The notes: a model not told the origin generated them from the letters alone. A DNA stretch of 64,000 bases from Pseudomonas putida (GCF_005080685.1 NZ_CP039371.1:682001-746000), one strand, 5' to 3'; counted from the stretch's first letter, positions 39,619 to 48,645 are shown. Numbers and translations are program-made.

Positions 39619-42135
39619 ATGATTTCTCTACCTATTGACCTCGTATTGCCAGACCTACGAGAGGCCCTGGCCAACCGCAACGAAGTGATCCTTGAAGCGC
39701 CACCTGGTGCGGGCAAGACCACTCGGGTGCCCCTGGCGCTGCTGAACGAACCTTGGCTTGGTGATCAAAAGATCCTGATGCTCGAACCTCGTCGACTGGC
39801 TGCTCGGGCGGCTGCTGAGCGTTTGGCGAGTGAACTGGGTGAGAAGGTAGGTGAGACTGTCGGCTACCGCATTCGCCTTGAAAGCAAAGTAGGCCCGCGA
39901 ACCCAGATCGAGGTGGTCACCGAAGGTATCTTGGCGCGCCGGCTCCAAGATGATCCTGCGCTGGACGGGGTGGGCGTGGTCATCTTCGACGAGTACCACC
40001 TTAGAAATCTTGACTCTGACCTTGCACTTGCTCTGTGCCTGAGTGCCCGCGATCTGCTGCGTGATGAGCCCCCACTGAAGCTGCTCCTGATGTCCGCAAC
40101 ACTGGAGGGTGCTCGCCTTTCAAAGGTGCTGAATGATGGGCCTGTGGTCACCAGTGAAGGGCGGATGTATCCGGTTTCGACGGTTTGGGGTAGCCCCTAT
40201 CAGCCGGGAGAGCGAATCGATGCGCGAGTCACTGACACCTGCCTGGCCGCCATCAATGAACAGTCGGGAAGCATTCTGGTTTTCCTCCCTGGGCAGGCAG
40301 AGATTCGGCGGGTGGCGGAAGATCTCAAGGAGCAGCTCAACAGCCGTCCAGACGTGATCGTATGCCCGCTGTACGGTGACCTCGATCTGAACGCTCAGCG
40401 TGCCGCGATAGACCCGGCACCCAGGGGCTCCCGGAAGATCGTACTGGCCACGAACATCGCCGAGACCAGCTTGACCATCGAAGGCGTCAGGGTCGTGGTG
40501 GACAGTGGTCTGGAGCGAGTGCCGAAGTTCGATCCTCGCAGTGGCATGACCCGACTCGACACTCAGCGTATCTCGAAGGCCAGTGCTACCCAGCGTGCGG
40601 GGCGGGCAGGGCGCTTGGAGCCAGGTGTCTGCTATCGCCTGTGGTCGGAATCGCAGCACGAGCAAATGGCCGGCTACAGCACCCCAGAGATCCTGCAGGC
40701 GGATCTCGCAGCTCTGGCACTCCAGCTGGCCCGGTGGGGAATGAAGCCAGAAGAGATGACCTGGCTCGACCAACCTCCATCAGCTCCTTTCGGCCAAGCC
40801 AGAGACCTGCTGAAGCGTCTGGGCGCACTCGATGATGCTGGACAGCTCACACCGCACGGTTCGGCGATGAGCGAACTCCCAGCGCATCCACGGATCGCTC
40901 ACATGCTCATCAAAGGCAATGCGATGGGCCTGGATGACCTGGCCTGCAACATTGCGGCTCTGCTGGGTGAGAAGGACATCCTGCGTGGAGCAGGCGCCGA
41001 CCTTCACACCAGGCTGAGTGCCTTGTCAGGTGAGCAACATTCACGTCGTAGTGGCGGCTCCCTTCAGCGGGTGAAGCAGTCGGCTCGGCAGTACCGATCC
41101 CTACTACGGGGGAAGGCCTCCAGCCTTGTCAGCGAGCCCGATCACCCACGGTGGGTAGGGTGCCTCCTGGCGTTTGCCTACCCTGACCGAATCGGCCTGC
41201 AGAGGCGTGCAAGTGCATCCGAATACCGTCTCTCCAACGGTCGTGCTGCGGTGTTCTCAGAGCCCGATGGCCTCACCAAACATGAGTGGCTGGTGGTGGC
41301 CGACCTGGGTAGCCGGCAAGGGCAGCGCGAAGAACGGATCTACCTGGCGAGTGACCTCGATCCGGCTCTGTTCGATGACGAGCTGGCTGACCTTGTGAGG
41401 TCTGTCGATGAGGTCGACTGGGACGAAAGGGAAGGTGTTCTGAAGGCTGAGCGGCAATTGAAGGTTGGGCAGCTGATCTTGTCGACGAAAGCCCTGCCGA
41501 GTCTTGATGAGCAAACCCGTTCGCTGGCCTTGGTCAACCTGGTGAGGCGTAAGGGTATCGAGCTGCTGCCGTGGAACCCCGAGCTACGGCAGTGGCAGGC
41601 GCGGGTCGATCTGCTGCGTCAGCTGGACATCCAGAATGGTCAGGCACAGAGCAAATGGCCTGATCTCAGTGATGCCAATCTGCTCGACACGCTGGAAGAG
41701 TGGCTCACGCCGTACCTGGGCAAAGTCACGAGGCTCAGCCACTTCAGCCAGCTGGATCTGTCGTCGATAGTCAGAAACCTACTACCTTGGCCGCTTCCAC
41801 AAGAGCTGGAAGTCCAGGCACCTCAGGCGATCCAGGTGCCGTCTGGTTCGAACATCCGCATCGACTACTCGCAGCATCCGCCGATCCTCGCAGTGAGGCT
41901 TCAGGAGTTGTTTGGTCTGGCAGAAACCCCTCGCATTGCCCAGGGCAGGCAGCCGCTGATTCTCCATCTACTGTCGCCGGCCCGTAGGCCTGTGCAGGTT
42001 ACCCAGGATCTCGCCAACTTCTGGCGCAGTACCTATGTCGAGGTGAAGAAAGATCTCAAAGGTAGATACCCCAAGCATTATTGGCCTGAAGATCCATTGG
42101 TGGCGGAGGCTACGGCTAGGGATGGTCTGAAGTAG
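39619..42135 (+). CDS. hrpB: ATP-dependent helicase HrpB, island copy
   Basis: An 838-residue DEAH-type helicase. It has [15 protein letters not shown] (motif I), IFDEYHLRN (motif II), LMSATLEGARL (motif III), TNIAETSLTIEGVRVVVD (motif V) and SKASATQRAGRAGRL (motif VI), then the HrpB-type C-terminal regions. Over its first 127 residues it resembles but clearly differs from the broken chromosomal copy, so it is not a recent duplication. The start ATG has GGGAG ahead. The last codons and the TAG stop come from the IS5-family end; without the IS, the frame would end in RAKPRKS after 43314-43335. Function is probably kept, since only the tail differs. Confidence 0.93.
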   Translation: MISLPIDLVLPDLREALANRNEVILEAPPGAGKTTRVPLALLNEPWLGDQKILMLEPRRLAARAAAERLASELGEKVGETVGYRIRLESKVGPRTQIEVVTEGILARRLQDDPALDGVGVVIFDEYHLRNLDSDLALALCLSARDLLRDEPPLKLLLMSATLEGARLSKVLNDGPVVTSEGRMYPVSTVWGSPYQPGERIDARVTDTCLAAINEQSGSILVFLPGQAEIRRVAEDLKEQLNSRPDVIVCPLYGDLDLNAQRAAIDPAPRGSRKIVLATNIAETSLTIEGVRVVVDSGLERVPKFDPRSGMTRLDTQRISKASATQRAGRAGRLEPGVCYRLWSESQHEQMAGYSTPEILQADLAALALQLARWGMKPEEMTWLDQPPSAPFGQARDLLKRLGALDDAGQLTPHGSAMSELPAHPRIAHMLIKGNAMGLDDLACNIAALLGEKDILRGAGADLHTRLSALSGEQHSRRSGGSLQRVKQSARQYRSLLRGKASSLVSEPDHPRWVGCLLAFAYPDRIGLQRRASASEYRLSNGRAAVFSEPDGLTKHEWLVVADLGSRQGQREERIYLASDLDPALFDDELADLVRSVDEVDWDEREGVLKAERQLKVGQLILSTKALPSLDEQTRSLALVNLVRRKGIELLPWNPELRQWQARVDLLRQLDIQNGQAQSKWPDLSDANLLDTLEEWLTPYLGKVTRLSHFSQLDLSSIVRNLLPWPLPQELEVQAPQAIQVPSGSNIRIDYSQHPPILAVRLQELFGLAETPRIAQGRQPLILHLLSPARRPVQVTQDLANFWRSTYVEVKKDLKGRYPKHYWPEDPLVAEATARDGLK

Positions 42136-43309
42136 CCATGTGCTTCTGGCCGGCTTCGACCATCGCTGATTTTGAAAGTGGCGAGTCGACCCAAAACGCT
42201 CAGATCACTGACTCATTCCTGTCTTTTTAGCCGCAGCGAGCACCTCGCGGCGGCTATTCCCCACATTACAGGCGCACCTCTCCTGCATTGCTCAGTAAAT
42301 GTCGACGGGCCATCCACAGATTCGACAGGGCAAACAGCGTCAGCAGCTGTGCCGTGTTCTTGGCCAGGCCACGGAAGCGCGTCTTCACATAACCAAACTG
42401 GCGCTTGATCACCCGGAACGGGTGCTCGACCTTCGCCCTTACCTGCGCTTTGGCTTTTTCGATCTTGCGCTTGGCTTTGTACAGGACGCTGCGCTTGCCC
42501 AGTTTCTGGTAGGTGCTACGCCGGGCGGCAATTTGCCAGATGACCTGACGACCTTCATGCTCGGGGCGTTTCTCCACTCCGGTATAACCGGCATCGGCAC
42601 AGACCACGTTTTCGTCGCCGTGCAGCAGCTTATCGACCTGCGTGACATCGGCCACATTGGCCGCCGTGCCCACCACACTATGCACCAGGCCCGACTCGTC
42701 ATCCACACCGATATGGGCCTTCATGCCGAAGTACCATTGATTGCCTTTCTTGGCCTGGTGCATTTCCGGGTCGCGCTTGCCGTCCTGGTTCTTGGTCGAA
42801 CTCGGCGCATGAATCAGCGTGGCATCGACGATGGTGCCCTGGCGCAGCGACAGGCCGCGATCTCCCAGGTAGCCATTGATCACGCCCAAAATCCCTGCCG
42901 CCAGCTCGTGCTTTTCCAGCAGGCGACGGAAGTTGAGGATGGTGGTTTCGTCGGGAATGCGCTCCAGGCTCAGCCCAGCAAACTGGCGCAGAATGGTCGT
43001 TTCGTAGAGCGCTTCCTCCATTGCCGGATCGCTGTAGCCGAACCAGTTCTGCATCAGATGTATGCGCAGCATCGCCATAAACGGATAGGCCGGACGACCG
43101 CCTTCACCCTTCGGGTAGTGCGGCTCGATCAGGGTAATCAAACCCTTCCACGGCACCACCTGATCCATCTCGATAAGGAACAATTCCTTGCGGGTCTGCT
43201 TGCGCTTGCCGGCGTACTCGGCATCGGCGAAGGTCATCTGCTTCATCAGGCGTCTCGGCGGGTGAGATCAGGCATTCTGCCAAATCTGGAAGTCCTCTTC
43301 AGAGTTTCC
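42120..43309 (-). mobile_element. IS5-family insertion sequence, 1190 bp
   Basis: The ends GGATGGTCTGAAG (42120-42132) and, on the other strand, GGAAACTCTGAAG (43297-43309) are imperfect inverted repeats. They are flanked by direct repeats CTAG at 42116-42119 and 43310-43313, as expected for IS5 targets. The length is close to that of IS5 itself. It holds one intact transposase gene and looks complete. Confidence 0.88.
42266..43246 (-). CDS. IS5-family transposase
   Basis: A 326-residue DDE transposase. It begins MKQMTFADAEYAGKRKQTRK, and holds the catalytic regions GTIVDATLIHAPSST (first Asp), VCADAGYTG (second Asp) and the C-terminal KVEHPFRVIKRQFGY (Glu of the YREK-like signature). A DUF772-type N-terminal domain (about 45-120) is present. 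The frame is intact, so the element may still be active. It is read on the minus strand, opposite to hrpB. Confidence 0.94.
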   Translation of the reverse strand: MKQMTFADAEYAGKRKQTRKELFLIEMDQVVPWKGLITLIEPHYPKGEGGRPAYPFMAMLRIHLMQNWFGYSDPAMEEALYETTILRQFAGLSLERIPDETTILNFRRLLEKHELAAGILGVINGYLGDRGLSLRQGTIVDATLIHAPSSTKNQDGKRDPEMHQAKKGNQWYFGMKAHIGVDDESGLVHSVVGTAANVADVTQVDKLLHGDENVVCADAGYTGVEKRPEHEGRQVIWQIAARRSTYQKLGKRSVLYKAKRKIEKAKAQVRAKVEHPFRVIKRQFGYVKTRFRGLAKNTAQLLTLFALSNLWMARRHLLSNAGEVRL

Positions 43310-43470
43310 CTAGAGCCAAGCCGAGGAAGTCCTGAATACAGGGCCTTTCGTAGAAGTTAATGGTTCACTGCTCGCCTTCTGTCGTTACCTCGGTGGCGTA
43401 TGGCCATTAGGCATGGACGCCACCTCTGATTTCACATAGCCTTGAGCGCCAAAAGCCATGGAAGTAGGTG

Positions 43471-45090
43471 ATGGACTCGAGTAATGCGGGCGGCGTAGCA
43501 GCCAAGCTTGGATTCCTCTATCAGGACTGTGCTGCGGCGCTTTTCGTAACTGAGATGCTGCTCAACAAGAAGATCGAGGCTGTCAGGTGCGAGGTTACTG
43601 ATGACATTGATATTCTCTATGGCACGCACACAGAGTTTATCCAGGTTAAAACTTCCGATAAGCCGCGCTGGTCTATCAGTACAGTAACAATCCGTTCTCG
43701 CGGCGCTAACAATAAACTTATTGCTAATAGCTCTATTGTCCACAAGTCCATGCAGTGTGCATCGGCACCCCTTGATCGGTGTAAGTTTAGGATACTGTCT
43801 CCTAGGGATTGCAAAGATCCTTTGGATTTTCTAGAAATTGATAGATCGAAGCGGAGCGGGAAGCCTGGTCGCCAAGATTTGATCGATGGGCTTAATGATA
43901 AGCTTAAAAATTATGTCGCTCCGGCAGGGAACTCGATAACTGACTGGGTTGATGCCTGCTGGTGGCATGTGATACCTAGCTTGAGAGAGATAGAGCTTAC
44001 CGCTCTGGATAACATTAGAAGGGCCGCACAAAGCCTTTACGGCGTGATTCTCAGCGTCGAGTCGGTGGTTGAAAATATATGGGTTAACATTCTTGTCACC
44101 ATGACTAAGAAAAGTGCGTTGGATAGGCGGGTTTATGTAGAGGATGACAAAACTTATCATCGAGATCATTTTCTCGCCTGGTTCAAGGCTGAAGTGTTAT
44201 TTTATGATCGCGGCAATTCTCACGCGAAAGTGTACGTTCATCGGAAATTGCCAAATATCCTGGTTCAACTTCAGGCGCCATTTGTAAGTTCAGTTCCTAG
44301 TAGGAATGGGCTAGCCCTGCATCAGCGCTACCAGATGGGTCAGTATCGCTATGAGCATATTGCTAGCAATATTTGTCACTGGTTTGACGAGCTCTTGCTG
44401 AGGCCAAATGAGATTGCTGACTTCAATAGTTCCAGCGCCACTGAAAAGTACAGGCTACTAAGGTCGCGGCTCGCTGATAATACGAACGATCTAGAGCAAT
44501 TTCTTGGGAATGCATTACTGCATTCGGTAATGCGATTGAGGCATGATAGTCAGCCCATACCCGCTACACTTTATTTGGACTCAAAGGGCGACTTGAAGGT
44601 ATTTGAAAATGTCCATATTGTCCAGCGCTCCAAAGGTGGAGATGAGTTGTGGCTCGGAGTCAGTAAGCTAACTAAAGCAAGAACCGTATCCCAAGTCTTA
44701 ACTGAGCTGAGGGATGCTCTTTACGATGACATAGTCAACGGCCTGGATGGAGTTAGGGAGAAAGTTCTCGATGTGAAAGAGGACTCCTATCTCCTGAGGC
44801 ACGATGTAGATGAGATTCTTGATACGAGCAGCTCGTTTGAGGATCATCTGGATCGCTTTAGATTTGTTATTTTCTTCGGGTATGAGTCCGCGTTGCTAAC
44901 TATTCCTGAGACAAAAGGTCACGAGCCTGATTTGTATCGGGAGGCGTACCAGTTGTTCGTGGATTTTATATCAGATTTAGCAAGTAATCCGGTTTATGCT
45001 CAGTTGAATGTCGAGCTTTATATCTATGCGGCCCCTAGTTTTGACGACTTATGTGGTTTGTTGAAAAAGAAAATGCGAGATGAGCAATGA
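43471..45090 (+). CDS. AbpA-like antiphage protein (nuclease-like N-terminus, HamA/DUF1837-like C-terminus)
   Basis: A 539-residue protein, matching the length of AbpA (YfjL) of the E. coli AbpAB antiphage system. The N-terminus (GFLYQDCAAALFVTE, then D45, D47 and Q58-x-K60 in TEFIQVKTSD) looks like a PD-(D/E)xK nuclease of the DUF4297/Cap4 type. The C-terminus, from about residue 365, resembles the DUF1837 domain shared by AbpA and HamA, with DELWLGVSK at 391-399. The Glu expected in the HamA ExK motif appears as V397. The ATG at 43471 is preferred (GGAAG ahead). It overlaps the helicase gene by 4 bases. Base composition is AT-rich, a sign of transfer. Confidence 0.72.
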   Translation: MDSSNAGGVAAKLGFLYQDCAAALFVTEMLLNKKIEAVRCEVTDDIDILYGTHTEFIQVKTSDKPRWSISTVTIRSRGANNKLIANSSIVHKSMQCASAPLDRCKFRILSPRDCKDPLDFLEIDRSKRSGKPGRQDLIDGLNDKLKNYVAPAGNSITDWVDACWWHVIPSLREIELTALDNIRRAAQSLYGVILSVESVVENIWVNILVTMTKKSALDRRVYVEDDKTYHRDHFLAWFKAEVLFYDRGNSHAKVYVHRKLPNILVQLQAPFVSSVPSRNGLALHQRYQMGQYRYEHIASNICHWFDELLLRPNEIADFNSSSATEKYRLLRSRLADNTNDLEQFLGNALLHSVMRLRHDSQPIPATLYLDSKGDLKVFENVHIVQRSKGGDELWLGVSKLTKARTVSQVLTELRDALYDDIVNGLDGVREKVLDVKEDSYLLRHDVDEILDTSSSFEDHLDRFRFVIFFGYESALLTIPETKGHEPDLYREAYQLFVDFISDLASNPVYAQLNVELYIYAAPSFDDLCGLLKKKMRDEQ

Positions 45091-47279
45091 ACAGTATTTA
45101 CGACAGTGCTAGGTTGCTGCTTGATACCCAAGGTTCTTCAGCATTCACTTATCTGCGAGCTGCTGACAAGCTGTTGTCAAATCCTGTTTCACTGCATATG
45201 GGCAGAGACTTGGTGATCCGTGCCTTAGATGCAAGGCCAAAGTTCTCAAGCTATACGCCGTTACTTCGGAACCTTGTGCGTAAAGCCGGGCTATATCCGT
45301 ACTTGAAGAAGGAGTTTCAAGATGTATCAGTCAGCGAAAGAGCAGCTTTAGGTATTTATCAAACTCCATTCTCAGACGACATCGTCTTCCACTCAATGCA
45401 ATTTCAGGTGTTCGAGCTTCTTAGGTCTGGTCGAAATGTTGTATTGAGCGCTCCTACCAGTATGGGCAAAAGTGCGATTGTAGACTCCATTATTGGTTTG
45501 GGTTTAGTGCGTAGGGCGGTTTTGGTTGTACCTACCATTGCACTTGCCGACGAGACCCGCAGGCGGCTTCAAGATAGATTTGGAGAGACTTATCAGATTA
45601 TTCACCACAGTTCGCAGCAGGCCAGTGGTGACAAGGTAATTTATGTGCTGACCCAAGAGAGGGTCAACGAGCGGCAAGATATCGTAGACATTGATTTTTT
45701 CGTGATTGATGAATTTTATAAGCTTGCATTTCAGCAGCGAGCCAGTGGCAAGATAGATTACGAAAATGAGCGAGTGATTGAGCTTAATATTGCATTGAGC
45801 AAGCTTCTCAAAGCCTCCAAGCAGTTTTATATGACTGGCCCATTTATCAATAGTGTCACAGGCCTGGCTGGCCTCGGTTTTGAGTATACTTTCATATCGT
45901 CTGATTTTAATACGGTGGCTTTAGATGTCGAGTCACTGGATTTGTCCCCTAATGACGAAGCAGGCAAAGAGGAAGCCATTCGTGCTATTGCAGGGAAGTG
46001 CCGTGGGGAGGCCACTATAATCTACTGCAAGTCTTCTGCTATTGCTGGTGGCGTTGCTAGGACTTTAGCTGCCAATGGTTTTGGCTCAAAGTTTAATAGT
46101 CCTCATCTGAACTGGGTGGCAGAAGAATATGATTGGGATTGGGACTATTGCTTAGCGTTGCGCAATGGTATTGGGCTTCATTTTGGCGGATTGCCCCGTG
46201 CGTTGCAGCAATATACTATTGATCTTTTCAATCGAGGTGAGATCAATTATTTGATCTGTACTTCGACGATTATTGAAGGGGTTAACACGATTGCTAAAAA
46301 TGTTGTCATATATGACAATAGGGATGGCAATTTTAGTATCGACAAGTTCACGCATGGTAATATTAAAGGTCGTGCTGGTCGGATGGGGGTTCATTTTGTA
46401 GGTAAGGTATACTGCCTTGAGTCAATACCACAGGACTCGTTCAATCAGGAAGTAGATATCCCCCTGGGTATCCAAGATGCTACGACGCCAATGAACCTCT
46501 TGGTGGGTGTTCAGCCTGAACACCTCAGTGACTATTCTCAGGCTAGGTTTGAACGAGATGAGAATGTTGACGAATTCGGCGTAGATTTGCTCAAGCGACA
46601 TAGCTCCTTCAGCTTAGAAACGTTCAGAGAGATATACTCCTTTGTGGAGATGCTCTCAGAGTCCGACCTGCAGTCCGCAATTTTTCATTGGATGCCTTCT
46701 GCCACGTTTCTGAATGTTTTAGCCGAGGCAGTGACTAGGTTTCAAGCAGGTGCCCTTCGTAGGGTACGTATTCCCACGAAAAACACATCTGTGATCCACG
46801 CAAAGCTTACAAACTATTTGTACACCTCTGAGTACGCCGAATACTTCAAGTCCCAGATTGATCAGTCAAAGGCGCGTTTGGAGAGAGGAGAGGTTGAAGA
46901 CTTATCTATCTGCATCAATGATGACCTAAAGGTGGTAATCAATATTTTCGGACATACCGTTCCCAAGCTTCTAGGTATTCTTGAAGATGTGGTGAAGCTG
47001 TATGCCAAAAGACACAATATCAACTCTAAGATTGACTATTCTAGGTTGCGTGGCATTTTTGAGCATTACCATCTCTCTCCCGGTCTTGCTGGCCTAGAGG
47101 AGATGGGGGTGCCTGTTCAGACTCTCCAGAGGGTCAACGGTGTGATTGAGGTGCCTCAAGATCTCGATGTGGATGAGATGGCTCAGTTCCTAAGAGATCA
47201 TGAGTCTCGCTGGCTCAGTATGGGCACCGTAGATCGTTCTTTTTTGACGAGAACGCTTTATCCGAATTCGAGGAAGTGA
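45087..47279 (+). CDS. AbpB/HamB-like superfamily 2 helicase of an antiphage system
   Basis: A 730-residue helicase, close to the 729 residues of AbpB (YfjK). Motif I is APTSMGKS (122-129), motif II is D208-E-F-Y-K212, motif III MTGP, motif V CTSTIIEGVNTIAKNVVI, and motif VI GRAGRMG (428-434). This pattern resembles the Ski2-like helicases of AbpAB and Hachiman systems. ATGA overlap with the preceding gene implies coupled translation and a shared complex. E. coli AbpAB blocks several phages; the same role is inferred here. HamB would be the alternative, but the 539/730 length pair fits AbpAB better. Confidence 0.75.
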   Translation: MNSIYDSARLLLDTQGSSAFTYLRAADKLLSNPVSLHMGRDLVIRALDARPKFSSYTPLLRNLVRKAGLYPYLKKEFQDVSVSERAALGIYQTPFSDDIVFHSMQFQVFELLRSGRNVVLSAPTSMGKSAIVDSIIGLGLVRRAVLVVPTIALADETRRRLQDRFGETYQIIHHSSQQASGDKVIYVLTQERVNERQDIVDIDFFVIDEFYKLAFQQRASGKIDYENERVIELNIALSKLLKASKQFYMTGPFINSVTGLAGLGFEYTFISSDFNTVALDVESLDLSPNDEAGKEEAIRAIAGKCRGEATIIYCKSSAIAGGVARTLAANGFGSKFNSPHLNWVAEEYDWDWDYCLALRNGIGLHFGGLPRALQQYTIDLFNRGEINYLICTSTIIEGVNTIAKNVVIYDNRDGNFSIDKFTHGNIKGRAGRMGVHFVGKVYCLESIPQDSFNQEVDIPLGIQDATTPMNLLVGVQPEHLSDYSQARFERDENVDEFGVDLLKRHSSFSLETFREIYSFVEMLSESDLQSAIFHWMPSATFLNVLAEAVTRFQAGALRRVRIPTKNTSVIHAKLTNYLYTSEYAEYFKSQIDQSKARLERGEVEDLSICINDDLKVVINIFGHTVPKLLGILEDVVKLYAKRHNINSKIDYSRLRGIFEHYHLSPGLAGLEEMGVPVQTLQRVNGVIEVPQDLDVDEMAQFLRDHESRWLSMGTVDRSFLTRTLYPNSRK

Positions 47280-47322
47280 CAGCCGCCTCCAGAACTGTAT
47301 CATTGGAGTGTCAGTTTTCTAG

Positions 47323-47550
47323 GTGGTTGGAGTGCCCTTGAAGATTTTGAAAAGACTTTGGAGCCTCATTGACACCGACCGTCGTCCCGAGTGGGAAAAG
47401 CAACGTGAGCGTGAGTTCATCGAGGCGGTAAACAGCCTCAAGACGCTCAAGGTGACGCCAAGGGGCCGCATGTCCATCGACCCTGAAGAGATACGTGAGC
47501 AAGTGTTGGAGGCGCGGGAGAGGTTGAAGCATTTTGTCCGCAAACCCTAG
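47323..47550 (+). CDS. Small charged protein downstream of AbpB-like gene
   Basis: A frame of up to 75 residues begins at GTG 47323. A TTG start at 47338, with GGAG five bases ahead, would give about 70 residues (KILKRLWSLIDTDRRPEW). It is rich in Arg, Glu and Lys and probably helical (REREFIEAVNSLKTLKV). No family was recognised. It lies 43 bases after the AbpB-like stop on the same strand, so it may be read together with the defence genes. Codon use is more GC-rich than theirs. Confidence 0.5.
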   Translation: MVGVPLKILKRLWSLIDTDRRPEWEKQREREFIEAVNSLKTLKVTPRGRMSIDPEEIREQVLEARERLKHFVRKP

Positions 47551-47610
47551 GCCTATGCAGTCGACGCCGAAGTGCGTCAGTGCACGGGCTGTGTTGAAAA
47601 GGGTTGAGGG

Positions 47611-48072
47611 TTAGCTACCAGGCTCCCGCTCCCAGAGCCGCCACACAGTGCCCTTCGAATACCCCAGAGCACGCGCCACCTCAGCCTGGGTGAGGCCGTC
47701 TTTTTTCAGCGCCTGCACTGCCTTCCACTTCTCTCTAGCAGCCGTCACTCGCGGATGCTCAATCTCGCGAGGCTGCCGTTCCATAATCTCGTTGGCTCTC
47801 CCCAAGGCCTCTGCTTCCACGATTGCATCGATCAGCACTTGGTGAGTCGTCTGTTGGTTTTCCGCTGCAATGACCATGGCGAACAGGGTAGCTGGGCTGA
47901 TGCCCAGTGAAATTGCCAGATCCCTCACGGTATCGATGGTGGCCGTGAAGCTAGCCGCTTCCAGTTCGCTGATCGTTTGTTGACGAAGAAGGCCAGAGAT
48001 CTCCTGCTGAGACAGACCTTGCTGCGTTCGGAGCGACTGGAGCACGGCGGCGAGAGAGTGGCGTAGCGGCAT
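47611..48072 (-). CDS. Double helix-turn-helix regulator
   Basis: A 153-residue protein with two DNA-binding regions. The N-terminal XRE-type HTH spans about 8-60 (QGLSQQEISGLLRQQTISEL), and the C-terminal resolvase-like HTH spans about 110-148 (GLTQAEVARALGYSKGTVWR). The middle is acidic. It is read away from the small gene cluster at 48.2-49.5 kb. A near-perfect palindrome with arms CTCGCTCAAAC and GTTTGAGTGAG lies 44 bases ahead of its start and is a likely operator. A role in controlling the adjacent cluster is inferred from position. Confidence 0.72.
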   Translation of the reverse strand: MPLRHSLAAVLQSLRTQQGLSQQEISGLLRQQTISELEAASFTATIDTVRDLAISLGISPATLFAMVIAAENQQTTHQVLIDAIVEAEALGRANEIMERQPREIEHPRVTAAREKWKAVQALKKDGLTQAEVARALGYSKGTVWRLWEREPGS

Positions 48073-48115
48073 TTCTGCCTCCGCAAAAGGAGACGGTATG
48101 CCTCGTTTGCCTAGG

Positions 48116-48147
48116 CTCGCTCAAACAGATATATTGGTTTGAGTGAG
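48116..48147. promoter_or_regulatory. Palindromic operator between the HTH gene and the small-gene cluster
   Basis: The 11-base arms CTCGCTCAAAC (48116-48126) and GTTTGAGTGAG (48137-48147) pair with one mismatch and a 10-base AT-rich spacer. It lies in the divergent region between the double-HTH regulator and the genes at 48217 onward. Confidence 0.6.
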
Positions 48148-48216
48148 TCGAATGGCGATCTGCCGCTACGTTCCCGTTCGCACATCACCTCGTCGTTTTG
48201 AATACCGAGGTAATTG

Positions 48217-48615
48217 GTGACTGATAGCTCCGTAGAGCACGAGTTGCTCCAGGAAGGGCACGTCTCTTCCGCTGGGACGTCGCTGTCCCAACCCGAAATT
48301 GAGGCACTGCTTGCCGAACGCTTTCCTCGCAGGCCGTATTGCTTGGTTGAGGACTGGCTCATCTTCCACGTCGATGAGCCGCAGCAGTCGCTGGACAGAG
48401 TCCGGTCTGTAGGCCTGCAGCCGATGTTCCTGTACTCCCATTGCGTCAACTACGACAGCGAGGGCCGATTCCCACCAGGGGGATGGGTGCGTTCGACGCT
48501 GTGCAAGACCTACGACGGCGTGTGCATGTTCGAAACGCGCAACACCGTGTACGTCCTGGTTGGCCCTGGTCGTGAGCAGACCGCCTCGCTGAAGACAATA
48601 TTCGGCTTATGTTGA
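48217..48615 (+). CDS. DUF6957-like hypothetical protein
   Basis: A 132-residue protein with GTG start at 48217 (GAGG ahead) beginning VTDSSVEHELLQEGH. A central stretch CLVEDWLIFHVDEPQQSLDR followed by LYSHCVNYDSEGRFPPGGW recalls proteins annotated DUF6957 in Pseudomonas accessory regions; this match is from memory and moderate. No catalytic motif or membrane segment was seen. It opens a run of three same-strand small genes. Confidence 0.6.
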   Translation: MTDSSVEHELLQEGHVSSAGTSLSQPEIEALLAERFPRRPYCLVEDWLIFHVDEPQQSLDRVRSVGLQPMFLYSHCVNYDSEGRFPPGGWVRSTLCKTYDGVCMFETRNTVYVLVGPGREQTASLKTIFGLC

Positions 48616-48645
48616 CCCGCAGGCCCCATAGGTGGGCTTGCCCAG

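Noticed and set aside
43471..47279. Classification as a standard Hachiman system
   Set aside because: The first protein is about twice the length of HamA and has an extra nuclease-like N-terminus; the 539/730 length pair fits AbpAB better.
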